A stretch of 64,000 nt of DNA from Mycolicibacterium tusciae (lineage in GTDB: Bacteria; Actinomycetota; Actinomycetes; Mycobacteriales; Mycobacteriaceae), in NCBI RefSeq assembly GCF_002086795.1, contig NZ_MVIM01000013.1:102180-166179 (forward strand), written 5' to 3'. Position numbers and translations under genes: made by a program. The notes under the pieces are model-generated. The model saw only the letters and a program-made list of their open reading frames with translations, was not told the origin of the DNA and ran no database searches. Positions 16,541 to 23,066 of the stretch are shown piece after piece (within the stretch, counting starts at the first letter, position 1; every line of letters starts with the position of its first letter).

Positions 16541-17248
16541 CTAGGGCGAATTGCACGAGGACGGCGCCGTCGATGCGGCGGCCGGCGCCGAATCTTGCCT
16601 CCGGGCGAAGCGAATCAGCGCCACGGTGCCGACGACGACGACCACCGACCCGGTGACCGCCAGCGCGACCCAGCGCAGCCCGAGCGCGCCGTCGAAGAGC
16701 AGCCAGAGGCCGAACACCAAGAACAGCATGCTGGCGAGCCTGTGCAGGAAGCCCTCGGGCAGTCGCTTGTGCAGCAGGACGCCCGCAGCGATCGCGACGC
16801 CGTCGGCGAGCACCATTCCGACGGTGGCCCCGATCCAGACGCCCAGCCAGTTGTGATCGCTGGCAAGGGTGACGGTGGCAAGCATCGTCTTGTCGCCGAG
16901 CTCGGCGAGGACGAAGGAGGAGACGATCGCGAAGATGACAAAACGTGGCTCGGCGACGCGGACCTCATCGGCGCCGTCATCGGCGCGGCCCTCACGCCAC
17001 GTCCAGATCGCGAACAACAGGAAGGCGATGGCACCGGCAAAGGCGATCGGTCGGTCGGGAAGTGTCAAGCCGAGAAAATGGCCGATCGCCACCGACAGTC
17101 CGTGCACGAGCGTGGCGGCGATCGCGACGCCTGACAACACCACCCACCATCGATGGCGCAGTGCGTAGGTCATGGTGATTAGCTGCGACTTGTCGCCGAG
17201 TTCGGCCACGAATACGACCGCGAGACTGATGAGAATTGCGGTAACCAT
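16541..17248 (-). CDS. GDT1/TMEM165-family (UPF0016) divalent-cation exporter
   Basis: The start is the ATG at 17248 (MVTAILISLAVVFVAELGDK); the frame extends upstream only into the riboswitch. The 235-residue protein has six or seven membrane helices and the two family signatures ELGDKSQLITM (helix 1) and ELGDKTMLATV (helix 4). These pseudo-symmetric motifs form the cation path. GDT1/MneA-type proteins export Mn2+ or exchange Ca2+/Mn2+ for protons. Control by a manganese riboswitch directly upstream makes Mn2+ efflux the best call. Position fits M. tuberculosis Rv3848, immediately upstream of espR, so the two may share a transcript. Confidence 0.88.
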   Translation of the reverse strand: MVTAILISLAVVFVAELGDKSQLITMTYALRHRWWVVLSGVAIAATLVHGLSVAIGHFLGLTLPDRPIAFAGAIAFLLFAIWTWREGRADDGADEVRVAEPRFVIFAIVSSFVLAELGDKTMLATVTLASDHNWLGVWIGATVGMVLADGVAIAAGVLLHKRLPEGFLHRLASMLFLVFGLWLLFDGALGLRWVALAVTGSVVVVVGTVALIRFARRQDSAPAAASTAPSSCNSP

Positions 17249-17261
17249 GGGTTGGGCACGA

Positions 17262-17378
17262 CCTTTCGACCAAACAACGGTCGAAGGTCTCGCCCACCAC
17301 CCCTCGTGCTGAGAAGCGGTTCGTCGGCCGGGCTTGCGCCAGTATGTCGACACGACGATTGGGGGCTACTCCCCTTCG
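17262..17378 (-). promoter_or_regulatory. yybP-ykoY manganese riboswitch with competing hairpin
   Basis: Reading the minus strand, the leader starts CGAAGG (17378-17373), continues GGAGTAGC with the invariant GGGGAGUAG core, has GACATACTGG in the middle and closes with GGGCGAGACCTTCG (to 17282). The end segments CGAAGG and CCTTCG pair as P1. This is the conserved skeleton of Mn2+-binding yybP-ykoY aptamers. Downstream, CCTTCGACC can instead pair with GGTCGAAAGG (17287-17262). That would break P1 and hide the only purine-rich ribosome site before the ATG at 17248. A Mn-on switch follows: metal holds P1 and frees GAAAGG. Confidence 0.88.
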
Positions 17379-17488
17379 CTGATAACTCGACTGTAGCGGC
17401 GGTGATGGCGACACGCCAGTCAGCACAACGATTTCGGGTAGCCGAATCGACCGTTCAGGTCTGCGGGTTCGGATGCCTTCGAAAACCC

Positions 17489-18022
17489 TTACGCGGCAAG
17501 GAGCATGGCAAGGATCGCGGTGTCGGGGTGGCTGATCGGGTCGACACCGACCCGGCTCACCATCGACGTGACGGTGCCGTCGGCCTCTGCCTCGACCCAG
17601 GCCGCGCGATGTTCGAGACCCAGGTGGGGGAGGCCGGGCAGCAGTACGCAGCCCGAGGCCGCACCCGAACACTCCGGCAGCGACGGCATGGTCTCGGACG
17701 GCGGATGCAGCATCAACAGGGCCGGTGGCTGATGCTCTGCGAAATACCCTGGCGGAACCGCCGATTCGCCGACGACCGTACCCTCGGCGACGACGAGGCC
17801 GACGGTGTTGGGCTCGGGTTCATCGGGTAGCTCTTCGCGCGCACCGAAAATCGTTGTGGTGGAAAGTAATCCAGGAAGCGATGCCACGCGGACGGCGACC
17901 ATGAGTAGCTGTGCCCACTCTTTGGTGGAATCCGGCCAGCGGCCCGAGATCACGAAGCCCTTGAGTGATCCGCGCGAATGAAAGGGGGCGATCTCGATCG
18001 CCCGACCAGACTCCATTTCCAT
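17489..18022 (-). CDS. Conserved mycobacterial protein of unknown function (Rv3847 position)
   Basis: The ATG at 18022 follows GGAGGCGAG closely, a strong ribosome site, and gives 177 residues, the same as I recall for M. tuberculosis Rv3847, which also sits between the SOD gene and the next membrane gene. The sequence (e.g. GSLKGFVISGRWPDSTKEWAQ, SLPGLLSTTTIFG, VLLPGLPHLGLEHRAAWVE) shows no domain I recognise and no signal peptide. It is probably a soluble cytoplasmic protein. The upstream SodX-like gene ends 100 bp before it on the same strand, so cotranscription is possible. I assign no function. Confidence 0.75.
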   Translation of the reverse strand: MEMESGRAIEIAPFHSRGSLKGFVISGRWPDSTKEWAQLLMVAVRVASLPGLLSTTTIFGAREELPDEPEPNTVGLVVAEGTVVGESAVPPGYFAEHQPPALLMLHPPSETMPSLPECSGAASGCVLLPGLPHLGLEHRAAWVEAEADGTVTSMVSRVGVDPISHPDTAILAMLLAA

Positions 18023-18122
18023 CTCGCCTCCGCACCATCGTTGTTCGGTGAAGCCCGACACGACTGTGGGTCGATCAGACCAGAATGCGCAGGTTCTCAC
18101 CGGCGCGCAAGCGGACACGCAA

Positions 18123-18470
18123 TCATTGGTCGCGGCTGCCTGGTGCCCGGACCGTGTAGACGACGCGATAGGTGCCTGCCGCGGACACCCATCCCAGTTC
18201 GTGGGAGTCGACGGCACCCGGCGCTGTGGGATTGTCCGACCGAGCTTCGAATATCGCTTTCGGGCCGGTGCCGTACACGTCGCCGACTCGTTTGACGAGC
18301 CAACGGGTGGACCGGCGAGGGTCGCGGAACAACCGCAACTGGCCGGTGCGGGGTACGCCGTCGCGCCATGCGACCAAGCCGTCGCCCGGTCGCAGCGCCG
18401 GGCGCATCGAGTCCTCGACAACCCTGAACAAACGCAATGGCCAACGGGGTGGAGGATGGTTTCGCGGCAC
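18123..18470 (-). CDS. sodX: Nickel-SOD maturation protease (S26-like, SodX type)
   Basis: A small signal-peptidase-like protein. The motif VVEDSMRPALRPGDGLVAW carries the nucleophile Ser of S26/LexA-type proteases, and STRWLVKRVGD carries the general-base Lys. SodX enzymes cut the propeptide from Ni-SOD so that its mature N-terminus starts with His-Cys. I prefer a GTG start at 18470, which gives 115 residues. An ATG at 18494 would give 123 residues but would overlap the divergent sodN start. A TAACCT -10 sits 11 nt upstream of the GTG. The divergent arrangement with sodN is the expected partner context. Confidence 0.85.
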   Translation of the reverse strand: MPRNHPPPRWPLRLFRVVEDSMRPALRPGDGLVAWRDGVPRTGQLRLFRDPRRSTRWLVKRVGDVYGTGPKAIFEARSDNPTAPGAVDSHELGWVSAAGTYRVVYTVRAPGSRDQ

Positions 18471-18480
18471 CCTCGAAGGG

Positions 18481-18487
18481 TAGGTTA
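18481..18487. promoter_or_regulatory. Overlapping divergent -10 elements for sodN and sodX
   Basis: The heptamer TAGGTTA serves both directions. TAGGTT on the plus strand lies 6 nt before the sodN ATG, so that message starts at the ATG. TAACCT on the minus strand lies 11 nt before the sodX GTG. A single A/T-rich patch could thus nucleate transcription of the enzyme and its protease. Confidence 0.55.
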
Positions 18488-18492
18488 GGGCC

Positions 18493-18915
18493 ATGCTGCA
18501 TCGACTCATGAACAACGCCACCCCTGCCCACGCCCACTGCGACCTGTACTGCGGTGTTTACGATCCGGCCCAGGCCAAGATCGAGGCGCTCTCGTGTCTG
18601 AAGACGATCCAGAAGTACCACGACTCCGACGATGACCATTTCAAGGCCCGCGCGATCATCATCAAGGAGCGCCAGGCCGAAGAGGTCAAGCACCACCTGA
18701 TGGTGTTGTGGGCCGACTTCTTCACCAAGGACCACTTCGAGCAGTTCCCCAACCTGCACCAGTTGTTCTGGGACGGCGTGCACGGCGCGGGTGACGTCAA
18801 GAAGTCTCTGGACGCCGCCGTCGCCGAGAAGCTGCTCAAGACGATCGACGAGATCGCCGACATCTTCTGGCAGACCGACAAGGGCAAGCAGATGGGCGTC
18901 TACCCGCCCGCTTAG
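18493..18915 (+). CDS. sodN: Nickel superoxide dismutase
   Basis: A 140-residue pro-enzyme that dismutates superoxide. A 14-residue propeptide (MLHRLMNNATPAHA) precedes the hook HCDLYCGVYDPAQAKIEA, where His1, Cys2 and Cys6 bind nickel and Tyr9 and Glu17 complete the site. The usual hook has Pro at position 5; here it is Tyr. From memory of the Streptomyces protein, Arg47 also appears exchanged with its neighbour (KERQ against KEQR). The rest is the four-helix body (AEEVKHHLMVLWADFFTK, KKSLDAAVAEKLLKTIDEI). The nickel protease is encoded divergently, and the pair occupies the M. tuberculosis sodA position. A clear terminator follows. Confidence 0.93.
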   Translation: MLHRLMNNATPAHAHCDLYCGVYDPAQAKIEALSCLKTIQKYHDSDDDHFKARAIIIKERQAEEVKHHLMVLWADFFTKDHFEQFPNLHQLFWDGVHGAGDVKKSLDAAVAEKLLKTIDEIADIFWQTDKGKQMGVYPPA

Positions 18916-18929
18916 CGACTGACATGGAG

Positions 18930-18962
18930 ACGGGCCTGCTCACCGCGAGCAGGCCCGTTTTT
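18930..18962 (+). terminator. Intrinsic terminator after sodN
   Basis: Perfect 12-bp stem, ACGGGCCTGCTC (18930-18941) pairing with GAGCAGGCCCGT (18947-18958), with a 5-nt loop and a T5 run (18958-18962), 14 bp after the sodN stop. Confidence 0.95.
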
Positions 18963-18995
18963 CGTGCTAGTGAGGATTTCCCGGAGCGACGTCGA

Positions 18996-19157
18996 TCAGT
19001 ACAGGACGATCAGGGCGAGCACGCCCAACAAGACGAGCGCGATCACACCGGCCCGCATACAGGCCATCAACTGGCCGCGGGTGTAGGTGTTCGCGGAGGA
19101 ATGCCACTCAGATGGCGGTACCGCGGACCCCGGCCCAATCGGATGCGACGACGTCAT
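18996..19157 (-). CDS. Small single-pass membrane protein
   Basis: A 53-residue product from the ATG at 19157, which has AGGAG six bases upstream. The N-terminal half is polar (MTSSHPIGPGSAVPP, then SEWHSSANTYTRGQ) and the last 20 residues are one membrane helix (AGVIALVLLGVLALIVLY) that ends at the stop. Such tail-anchored small proteins are common in mycobacteria and rarely characterised. It points away from the rhodanese gene and toward the sodN terminator. The earlier in-frame ATG at 19208 lacks a ribosome site. No function can be assigned. Confidence 0.65.
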   Translation of the reverse strand: MTSSHPIGPGSAVPPSEWHSSANTYTRGQLMACMRAGVIALVLLGVLALIVLY

Positions 19158-19549
19158 TAACAGCTCCTGACCTGCACGATCGATACCCTCCCCGGTGAGA
19201 TCGGTCACAAAACCACGTAGTGACCGCGATCATAACCCCTGCGGTTCGTCGGAAGAAATCGGCGCGGAGAAGTGTTTAGAACTGCAGGTGGGGGGTACAA
19301 AACACTCGACAGCCGTCAAGAGGCGGATGGTTAGCCTGACGAGGTATTTCGCTCAGGCTCGCTCCGGCTGTTGATTGTCGGCTTGATCACATCCCAGTTT
19401 ATCCACAGTGATCTTGAGCAACCACACAGATTCACCGGCTCAGGCTCCTTTTGTCCTGATCTTGGGCCTGTGGATGAACCTGTGGAAACTGTGGATAGCC
19501 GGGAATTGCTGGCCTGGGCGGACCCGCCGCCATATGCGAGCATTGGCGG
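19158..19549. other. 392-bp non-coding region with DnaA-box cluster and hairpin
   Basis: No gene is visible between the small membrane protein and the rhodanese gene. The region contains the four DnaA-box-like nonamers listed separately and, at 19333-19359, an inverted repeat AGCCTGACGA/TCGCTCAGGCT with one bulged base. The hairpin has no T-run, so it is not a standard terminator. Confidence 0.7.
19399..19498. promoter_or_regulatory. Cluster of DnaA-box-like sites
   Basis: TTATCCACA at 19399-19407 is a perfect DnaA box. Within 100 bp there are three more on the opposite strand: TGTGGATGA (19469-19477), TGTGGAAAC (19481-19489) and TGTGGATAG (19490-19498), which read TCATCCACA, GTTTCCACA and CTATCCACA. 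The last two abut directly. This density is far above chance for GC-rich DNA. It could titrate DnaA or regulate the flanking genes. No AT-rich unwinding element or dnaA/dnaN is next to it, so it is not oriC. Confidence 0.6.
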
Positions 19550-19891
19550 ATGGACTCCGACGCGGTCCCGCAGGCCGACATCGCCACCGTTCCGGCGAAC
19601 TTCGACGAATCGGTGATCTTGCTCGACGTTCGCGAAGACGACGAGTGGCAGCGCGGCCACGCGCCAGGCGCCCGGCACATCCCGATGGGGCAGATTCCGG
19701 CCCGTATCGCCGAGATCGACACCTCAGCCACGTTGTACGTCGTGTGTGGGGTCGGGGGCCGCTCGCAGCGGGTCGCCGAATACCTGGCGCAGAACGGGTA
19801 CGCGCCCATCAATGTCAGCGGTGGCATGCACGCGTGGGCGGACGCCGGACGACCGGTGGTCACCGACCACGGTGATGCGGGCGTCGTCTGA
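19550..19891 (+). CDS. Rhodanese-like sulfurtransferase
   Basis: A single-domain rhodanese of 113 residues. ESVILLDVREDDEWQRGHAP opens the fold and GARHIPMGQIPARIAEID follows. The active loop is YVVCGVGGRSQRVAEYL, where Cys would carry a persulfide. NVSGGMHAWADAGRP is the typical C-terminal signature. These enzymes move sulfane sulfur to thiols or cyanide; the acceptor is unknown. It starts 50 bp after the DnaA-box cluster and is followed 34 bp later by the separately promoted DUF4328 gene. Confidence 0.9.
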   Translation: MDSDAVPQADIATVPANFDESVILLDVREDDEWQRGHAPGARHIPMGQIPARIAEIDTSATLYVVCGVGGRSQRVAEYLAQNGYAPINVSGGMHAWADAGRPVVTDHGDAGVV

Positions 19892-19913
19892 GCAGTCGCC
19901 GACAATCGCTGGC

Positions 19914-19919
19914 TAGGCT
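19914..19919 (+). promoter_or_regulatory. -10 element of leaderless DUF4328 gene
   Basis: TAGGCT ends 6 nt before the ATG at 19926, which predicts a transcript starting at the start codon. Confidence 0.5.
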
Positions 19920-19925
19920 GGTCGG

Positions 19926-20945
19926 ATGATCCAGGTCTGTTCCACGTGCGGAACGCGCTGGAACGTGCGCGACCGCCGAAGGGACTGGTGTCCGCGTTGC
20001 AACGGCGCGCTGCTCGCGCCGACGGGTCCAGACCCCGCTGGGCTGGGGACCCCACCGTCAAGGTCAAGTAGGAGACTGCCGCCGGGGTATCGATGGATCG
20101 CGGTGCGTCCGGGATCGGCGCCACCACCGCGCCCGACTCGTCGCCCCCTCGGTCCGACCCCGCGCTACGCGTTCATCCCGCGTTGGGGCCTCGTCGACCG
20201 TTTCGACTCGATCGATCAGCAGCAGCAGGCGCCGCAGCGCCCGGGCCCGTCCGCCGGGATCGTGCGAACCACCCTGGTCGCGACCATGGCCGTGCTCGGT
20301 GCGGCGGCGCTCGCGCATCTGGTGCGCTACGCACTGCTCATCGTCAATCGCAGCATGTTGCTGAACCCGTGGGTGGCGGGTGGGGTGACGTGGATCGGCG
20401 TCGTGCTCAGTGTCATCGCGATGTTCATGGTGGTCGCCAGCGCGGTTGTGCTGACGAATTGGCTGATCGGCCGCAGGGCCGCCGCCTACGCCTACCGGGG
20501 ACAGCCGGACCCGCGGTCGCTGTGGTCGCTTCGAGCGGGTTGCCTTGTGCCCGTCGCCAACCTGGCCTGGGCGCCGGTGTTCGTCATCGAGCTGGCGGGC
20601 GTCGAGGAGCGGTTCACCTGGCTCCGCAGACCCATCGCGGTGTGGTGGCTGGTGTGGGTCGCCAGCACCACGGTGTCGGTCTTCTCCATTGCGACGAGCT
20701 TCGCCACCGAGGCCCAGGCCATCGCCGACAACACGGTGACGACCACCGTGGCGTATCTGCTGGCGCTGGCGGCCGTTTTGCTCGCCATGAAAGTGTTCGA
20801 CGGGTTCGAGCGCCAACCCGTCGAGAAGCCGTCCAAGCGCTGGGTGATCGTGCCCGACGCCGCCGTGAACACCGAGAGGCGAAGCGACACCGAACCCGAG
20901 AATGCGGCTGCGGTTGAGTCCGAAGGCCAAAACCCGGCAGCATAG
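19926..20945 (+). CDS. DUF4328 membrane protein with N-terminal zinc ribbon (Rv3843c homologue)
   Basis: A 339-residue protein. Residues 4-24 form a zinc ribbon (VCSTCGTRWNVRDRRRDWCP RCNG, paired CxxC). A Pro/Arg-rich linker follows to about residue 95. Then four or five membrane helices make up the DUF4328 domain (TTLVATMAVLGAAALAHLV, VLSVIAMFMVVASAVVLTNW, LRAGCLVPVANLAWAPVFVI, WWLVWVASTTVSVFSI). M. tuberculosis Rv3843c has about the same length and the same neighbour, glpQ1. The hydrophilic tail ends KRWVIVPDAAVN. Function is unknown; the ribbon faces the cytoplasm if the first helix enters in the usual way. Confidence 0.82.
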   Translation: MIQVCSTCGTRWNVRDRRRDWCPRCNGALLAPTGPDPAGLGTPPSRSSRRLPPGYRWIAVRPGSAPPPRPTRRPLGPTPRYAFIPRWGLVDRFDSIDQQQQAPQRPGPSAGIVRTTLVATMAVLGAAALAHLVRYALLIVNRSMLLNPWVAGGVTWIGVVLSVIAMFMVVASAVVLTNWLIGRRAAAYAYRGQPDPRSLWSLRAGCLVPVANLAWAPVFVIELAGVEERFTWLRRPIAVWWLVWVASTTVSVFSIATSFATEAQAIADNTVTTTVAYLLALAAVLLAMKVFDGFERQPVEKPSKRWVIVPDAAVNTERRSDTEPENAAAVESEGQNPAA

Positions 20946-20954
20946 GTACCTATG
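20941..20954. repeat. Perfect 14-bp palindrome at the DUF4328-glpQ1 junction
   Basis: CATAGGTACCTATG is a perfect palindrome. It contains the DUF4328 stop (20943-20945) and the glpQ1 ATG (20952-20954). With a gap of only 6 bp the hairpin could affect reinitiation, or the palindrome could be fortuitous. Confidence 0.4.
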
Positions 20955-21776
20955 AACTCGGGCGACGGCACGCTCGCCGGCCATCCGTTCGTCGTGGCGC
21001 ACCGCGGTGCGTCCGGTGAGCGCCCCGAGCACACCCTGGCTGCCTACGAGTTGGCACTGAAGGAAGGTGCCGACGGCGTCGAATGCGATGTGCGGCTGAC
21101 CCGCGACGGTCATCTGGTCTGCGTGCACGACCGCAGGGTGGACCGGACGTCCAACGGAAGCGGACTGGTCAGCGAGATGACGCTGGCTCAGCTGCGCGAA
21201 TTGGATTACGGCGCTTGGCATCCCAGTCGGGAAGTCCACGGTGCGACCCCTGACACGGGACTGCTGACACTCGACGACCTCGTCAGGCTGGTGCTGGACT
21301 GGAACCGCCCGGTGAAACTCTTCATCGAGACCAAACATCCCGTCCGCTACGGCGCGCTGGTCGAAAGCAAGGTCCTCGCACTGCTGCATCGATACGGCGT
21401 CGCGACGCCGGCCTCGGCCGACCTGTCGCGCGCCGTGGTGATGTCGTTCTCGGCGGCAGCGGTGTGGCGCATCCGGCGCGCGGCGCCGATGCTGCCGACC
21501 GTGCTACTCGGCGAGACGTCGCGTTTCCTCGGCGGCAGCGCCGCGACGACCGTCGGCGCGACCGCGGTGGGCCCGTCGATATCGACGCTGCGCGAGCACC
21601 CCGAACTGGTGGACCGCGCCGCCGCCCAAGGCCGAGCGTTGTACTGCTGGACCGTCGACCACTACGAGGACGTGCGCTACTGCCGAGACGTCGGCGTCGC
21701 CTGGGTGGCGACGAACCACCCGGGCCGCACCAAGGACTGGCTGCAGAACGGACTGACCGGGGTGCAGAGCGACTAG
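20952..21776 (+). CDS. glpQ1: Glycerophosphodiester phosphodiesterase
   Basis: A 274-residue GDPD enzyme that hydrolyses glycerophosphodiesters to glycerol-3-phosphate and an alcohol. The catalytic TIM-barrel motifs are complete: VVAHRGASGERPEHTLAAYE (His pair and Arg), GADGVECDVRLTRDGHLVCVHD (metal-binding Glu/Asp and the second His), KLFIETKHPVR and a final WTVDHYEDVRYCRDVGV. No signal peptide, so it is cytoplasmic, acting on imported or recycled lipid headgroups. It is the homologue of Rv3842c and is separated by 6 bp from DUF4328, so cotranscription is likely. The next gene is convergent. Confidence 0.92.
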   Translation: MNSGDGTLAGHPFVVAHRGASGERPEHTLAAYELALKEGADGVECDVRLTRDGHLVCVHDRRVDRTSNGSGLVSEMTLAQLRELDYGAWHPSREVHGATPDTGLLTLDDLVRLVLDWNRPVKLFIETKHPVRYGALVESKVLALLHRYGVATPASADLSRAVVMSFSAAAVWRIRRAAPMLPTVLLGETSRFLGGSAATTVGATAVGPSISTLREHPELVDRAAAQGRALYCWTVDHYEDVRYCRDVGVAWVATNHPGRTKDWLQNGLTGVQSD

Positions 21777-21811
21777 AGCGCGCCACCCGCCGCCCTGGGC
21801 GTTGTCGCCTG

Positions 21812-23041
21812 TCAGGGCTGTGCGTCGATGACGTCTTGTGGTACCGGCGCGTCGGTTTTCAGCGCGGCGAACAATTGATCGGCGACCTCGCTGTTCCACA
21901 CCACGATCGATCCCGAATCGCCCTCGGTGAACTCGCCGATCGGCACCGTCGTCGTCGTGACGTCCCCCCGCAGCGCCCAACCGAGCCGCGCCAGGTCCCA
22001 GACGTGGTCCTCCTGGCCGACGGTGACCGCCCCCGATGCCGCGTGCGCCATCGGATACCAGCGCAGCGGGTTCAGCCACACCGCGGGACTGGCGGCGCGG
22101 TGCAGCAGGGCGGACATGAACTCGCGCTGATTCACCATCCGGTCCAGATCTGCCCGGGGCGTGGCCCGGGTGCGGACATAGCCGAGCGCGGCGCGGCCGT
22201 CGAGCTTCTGACAGCCCGCGGGCAGGTTGATACCCGCCAGCGGGTCGTCGATCGGCTCGGCGGGGCACATGGTCACCCCGCCCACCGCGTCGACCATGAC
22301 GGCGAACCCGTCGAAACCGATCTCGGCGTAGTGGTCCAAGCGAAGCCCGGTGGCCTGTTCTACGGTCTGCGCCAGCAGCGGCGCCCCGCCTTCCAGGAAT
22401 GCCGCGTTGATCTTGTCGCTGCCGTAACCGGGGATGTCCACGTACGAGTCGCGCGGGATCGACACCATCGTCGTTGGCGTGCTCGATCCGAGACCGGGGA
22501 TGTGGACCAGCAGAATTGTGTCGGTGCGGCCGCTACCGAGGTCGCCGCCGGTGGCCAACTCCGCCTGTTGTTCGGGTGTCAGCGCCTGTCGACTGTCCGA
22601 CCCCACGAGTAGCCATGTCGTACCTGAGCCCGCAACGGGTCGGTCCGGGTAGTCGGCCAGTGCCGGTATGCGGTGCAAAGACGAGTCGATCCAGACTCCA
22701 CCGCCCACAATGGCGACGACGAACAGGAGCAGCAGAACAACCAGCATGCGGCCCCAATGACGTTTGCGCCGAGGCTTTTTCGGCGCCGGCGGCGCTGGTG
22801 GACGGGCCTGCGGTGCCGGCGGCCGCGCCCGTGGCGGTGGCGGTGGCGGCCGGTGCGGCGGTGGCGGCCTCCGCTGCGGCGGTGGCGGCGGTGGCGGCGG
22901 GAGTCGATGCCGAGGATTCGGCGGGTTCGGCGGGTTCGGTAGCGCTGACGGCCGGTAGTTGGGATCGCGCCGGATCACCTGCGACGGCTCCCGGCGTCGA
23001 TACGGGTCGAAACCCGGGGGCTGCTGCCGGTTGTCGTCCAC
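21812..23041 (-). CDS. LytR-CpsA-Psr (LCP) family glycopolymer ligase
   Basis: A 409-residue envelope protein from a GTG at 23041. Residues 1-95 are a Pro/Arg-rich cytoplasmic tail. One membrane helix follows (GRMLVVLLLLFVVAIVGGGV). The LCP domain begins TWLLVGSDSRQALTPEQ and includes SGRTDTILLVHIPG, TTMVSIPRDSYVDIPGYG, DKINAAFLEGG and ALGYVRTRATPRADLDRMVNQ. These Arg/Asp residues bind pyrophosphate-lipid and Mg2+. LCP enzymes join arabinogalactan to peptidoglycan in mycobacteria. The M. tuberculosis counterpart Rv3840 is a short remnant, so here the full gene is kept. TACATT lies 6 nt before the GTG, predicting a leaderless transcript. Confidence 0.9.
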   Translation of the reverse strand: MDDNRQQPPGFDPYRRREPSQVIRRDPNYRPSALPNPPNPPNPRHRLPPPPPPPPQRRPPPPHRPPPPPPRARPPAPQARPPAPPAPKKPRRKRHWGRMLVVLLLLFVVAIVGGGVWIDSSLHRIPALADYPDRPVAGSGTTWLLVGSDSRQALTPEQQAELATGGDLGSGRTDTILLVHIPGLGSSTPTTMVSIPRDSYVDIPGYGSDKINAAFLEGGAPLLAQTVEQATGLRLDHYAEIGFDGFAVMVDAVGGVTMCPAEPIDDPLAGINLPAGCQKLDGRAALGYVRTRATPRADLDRMVNQREFMSALLHRAASPAVWLNPLRWYPMAHAASGAVTVGQEDHVWDLARLGWALRGDVTTTTVPIGEFTEGDSGSIVVWNSEVADQLFAALKTDAPVPQDVIDAQP

Positions 23042-23047
23042 AGCAAG

Positions 23048-23053
23048 AATGTA
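23048..23053 (-). promoter_or_regulatory. -10 element of the leaderless LCP gene
   Basis: Minus-strand TACATT ends 6 nt before the GTG at 23041. Confidence 0.5.
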
Positions 23054-23066
23054 CGTCGGCCGGACC

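Noticed and set aside
16472..17134. A 220-codon plus-strand frame opposite the GDT1 gene
   Set aside because: The ELGDK motifs and riboswitch place the gene on the minus strand; this frame is Arg/Asp/Gly-rich with no ribosome site.
19333..19359. Hairpin AGCCTGACGA/TCGCTCAGGCT as an intrinsic terminator
   Set aside because: It has no T-run on either strand and no gene ends right before it. It might be a structured RNA element, but nothing else supports that.
19399..19498. Chromosomal replication origin
   Set aside because: Only four DnaA-like boxes are present, without an AT-rich unwinding region or dnaA/dnaN/rpmH neighbours.
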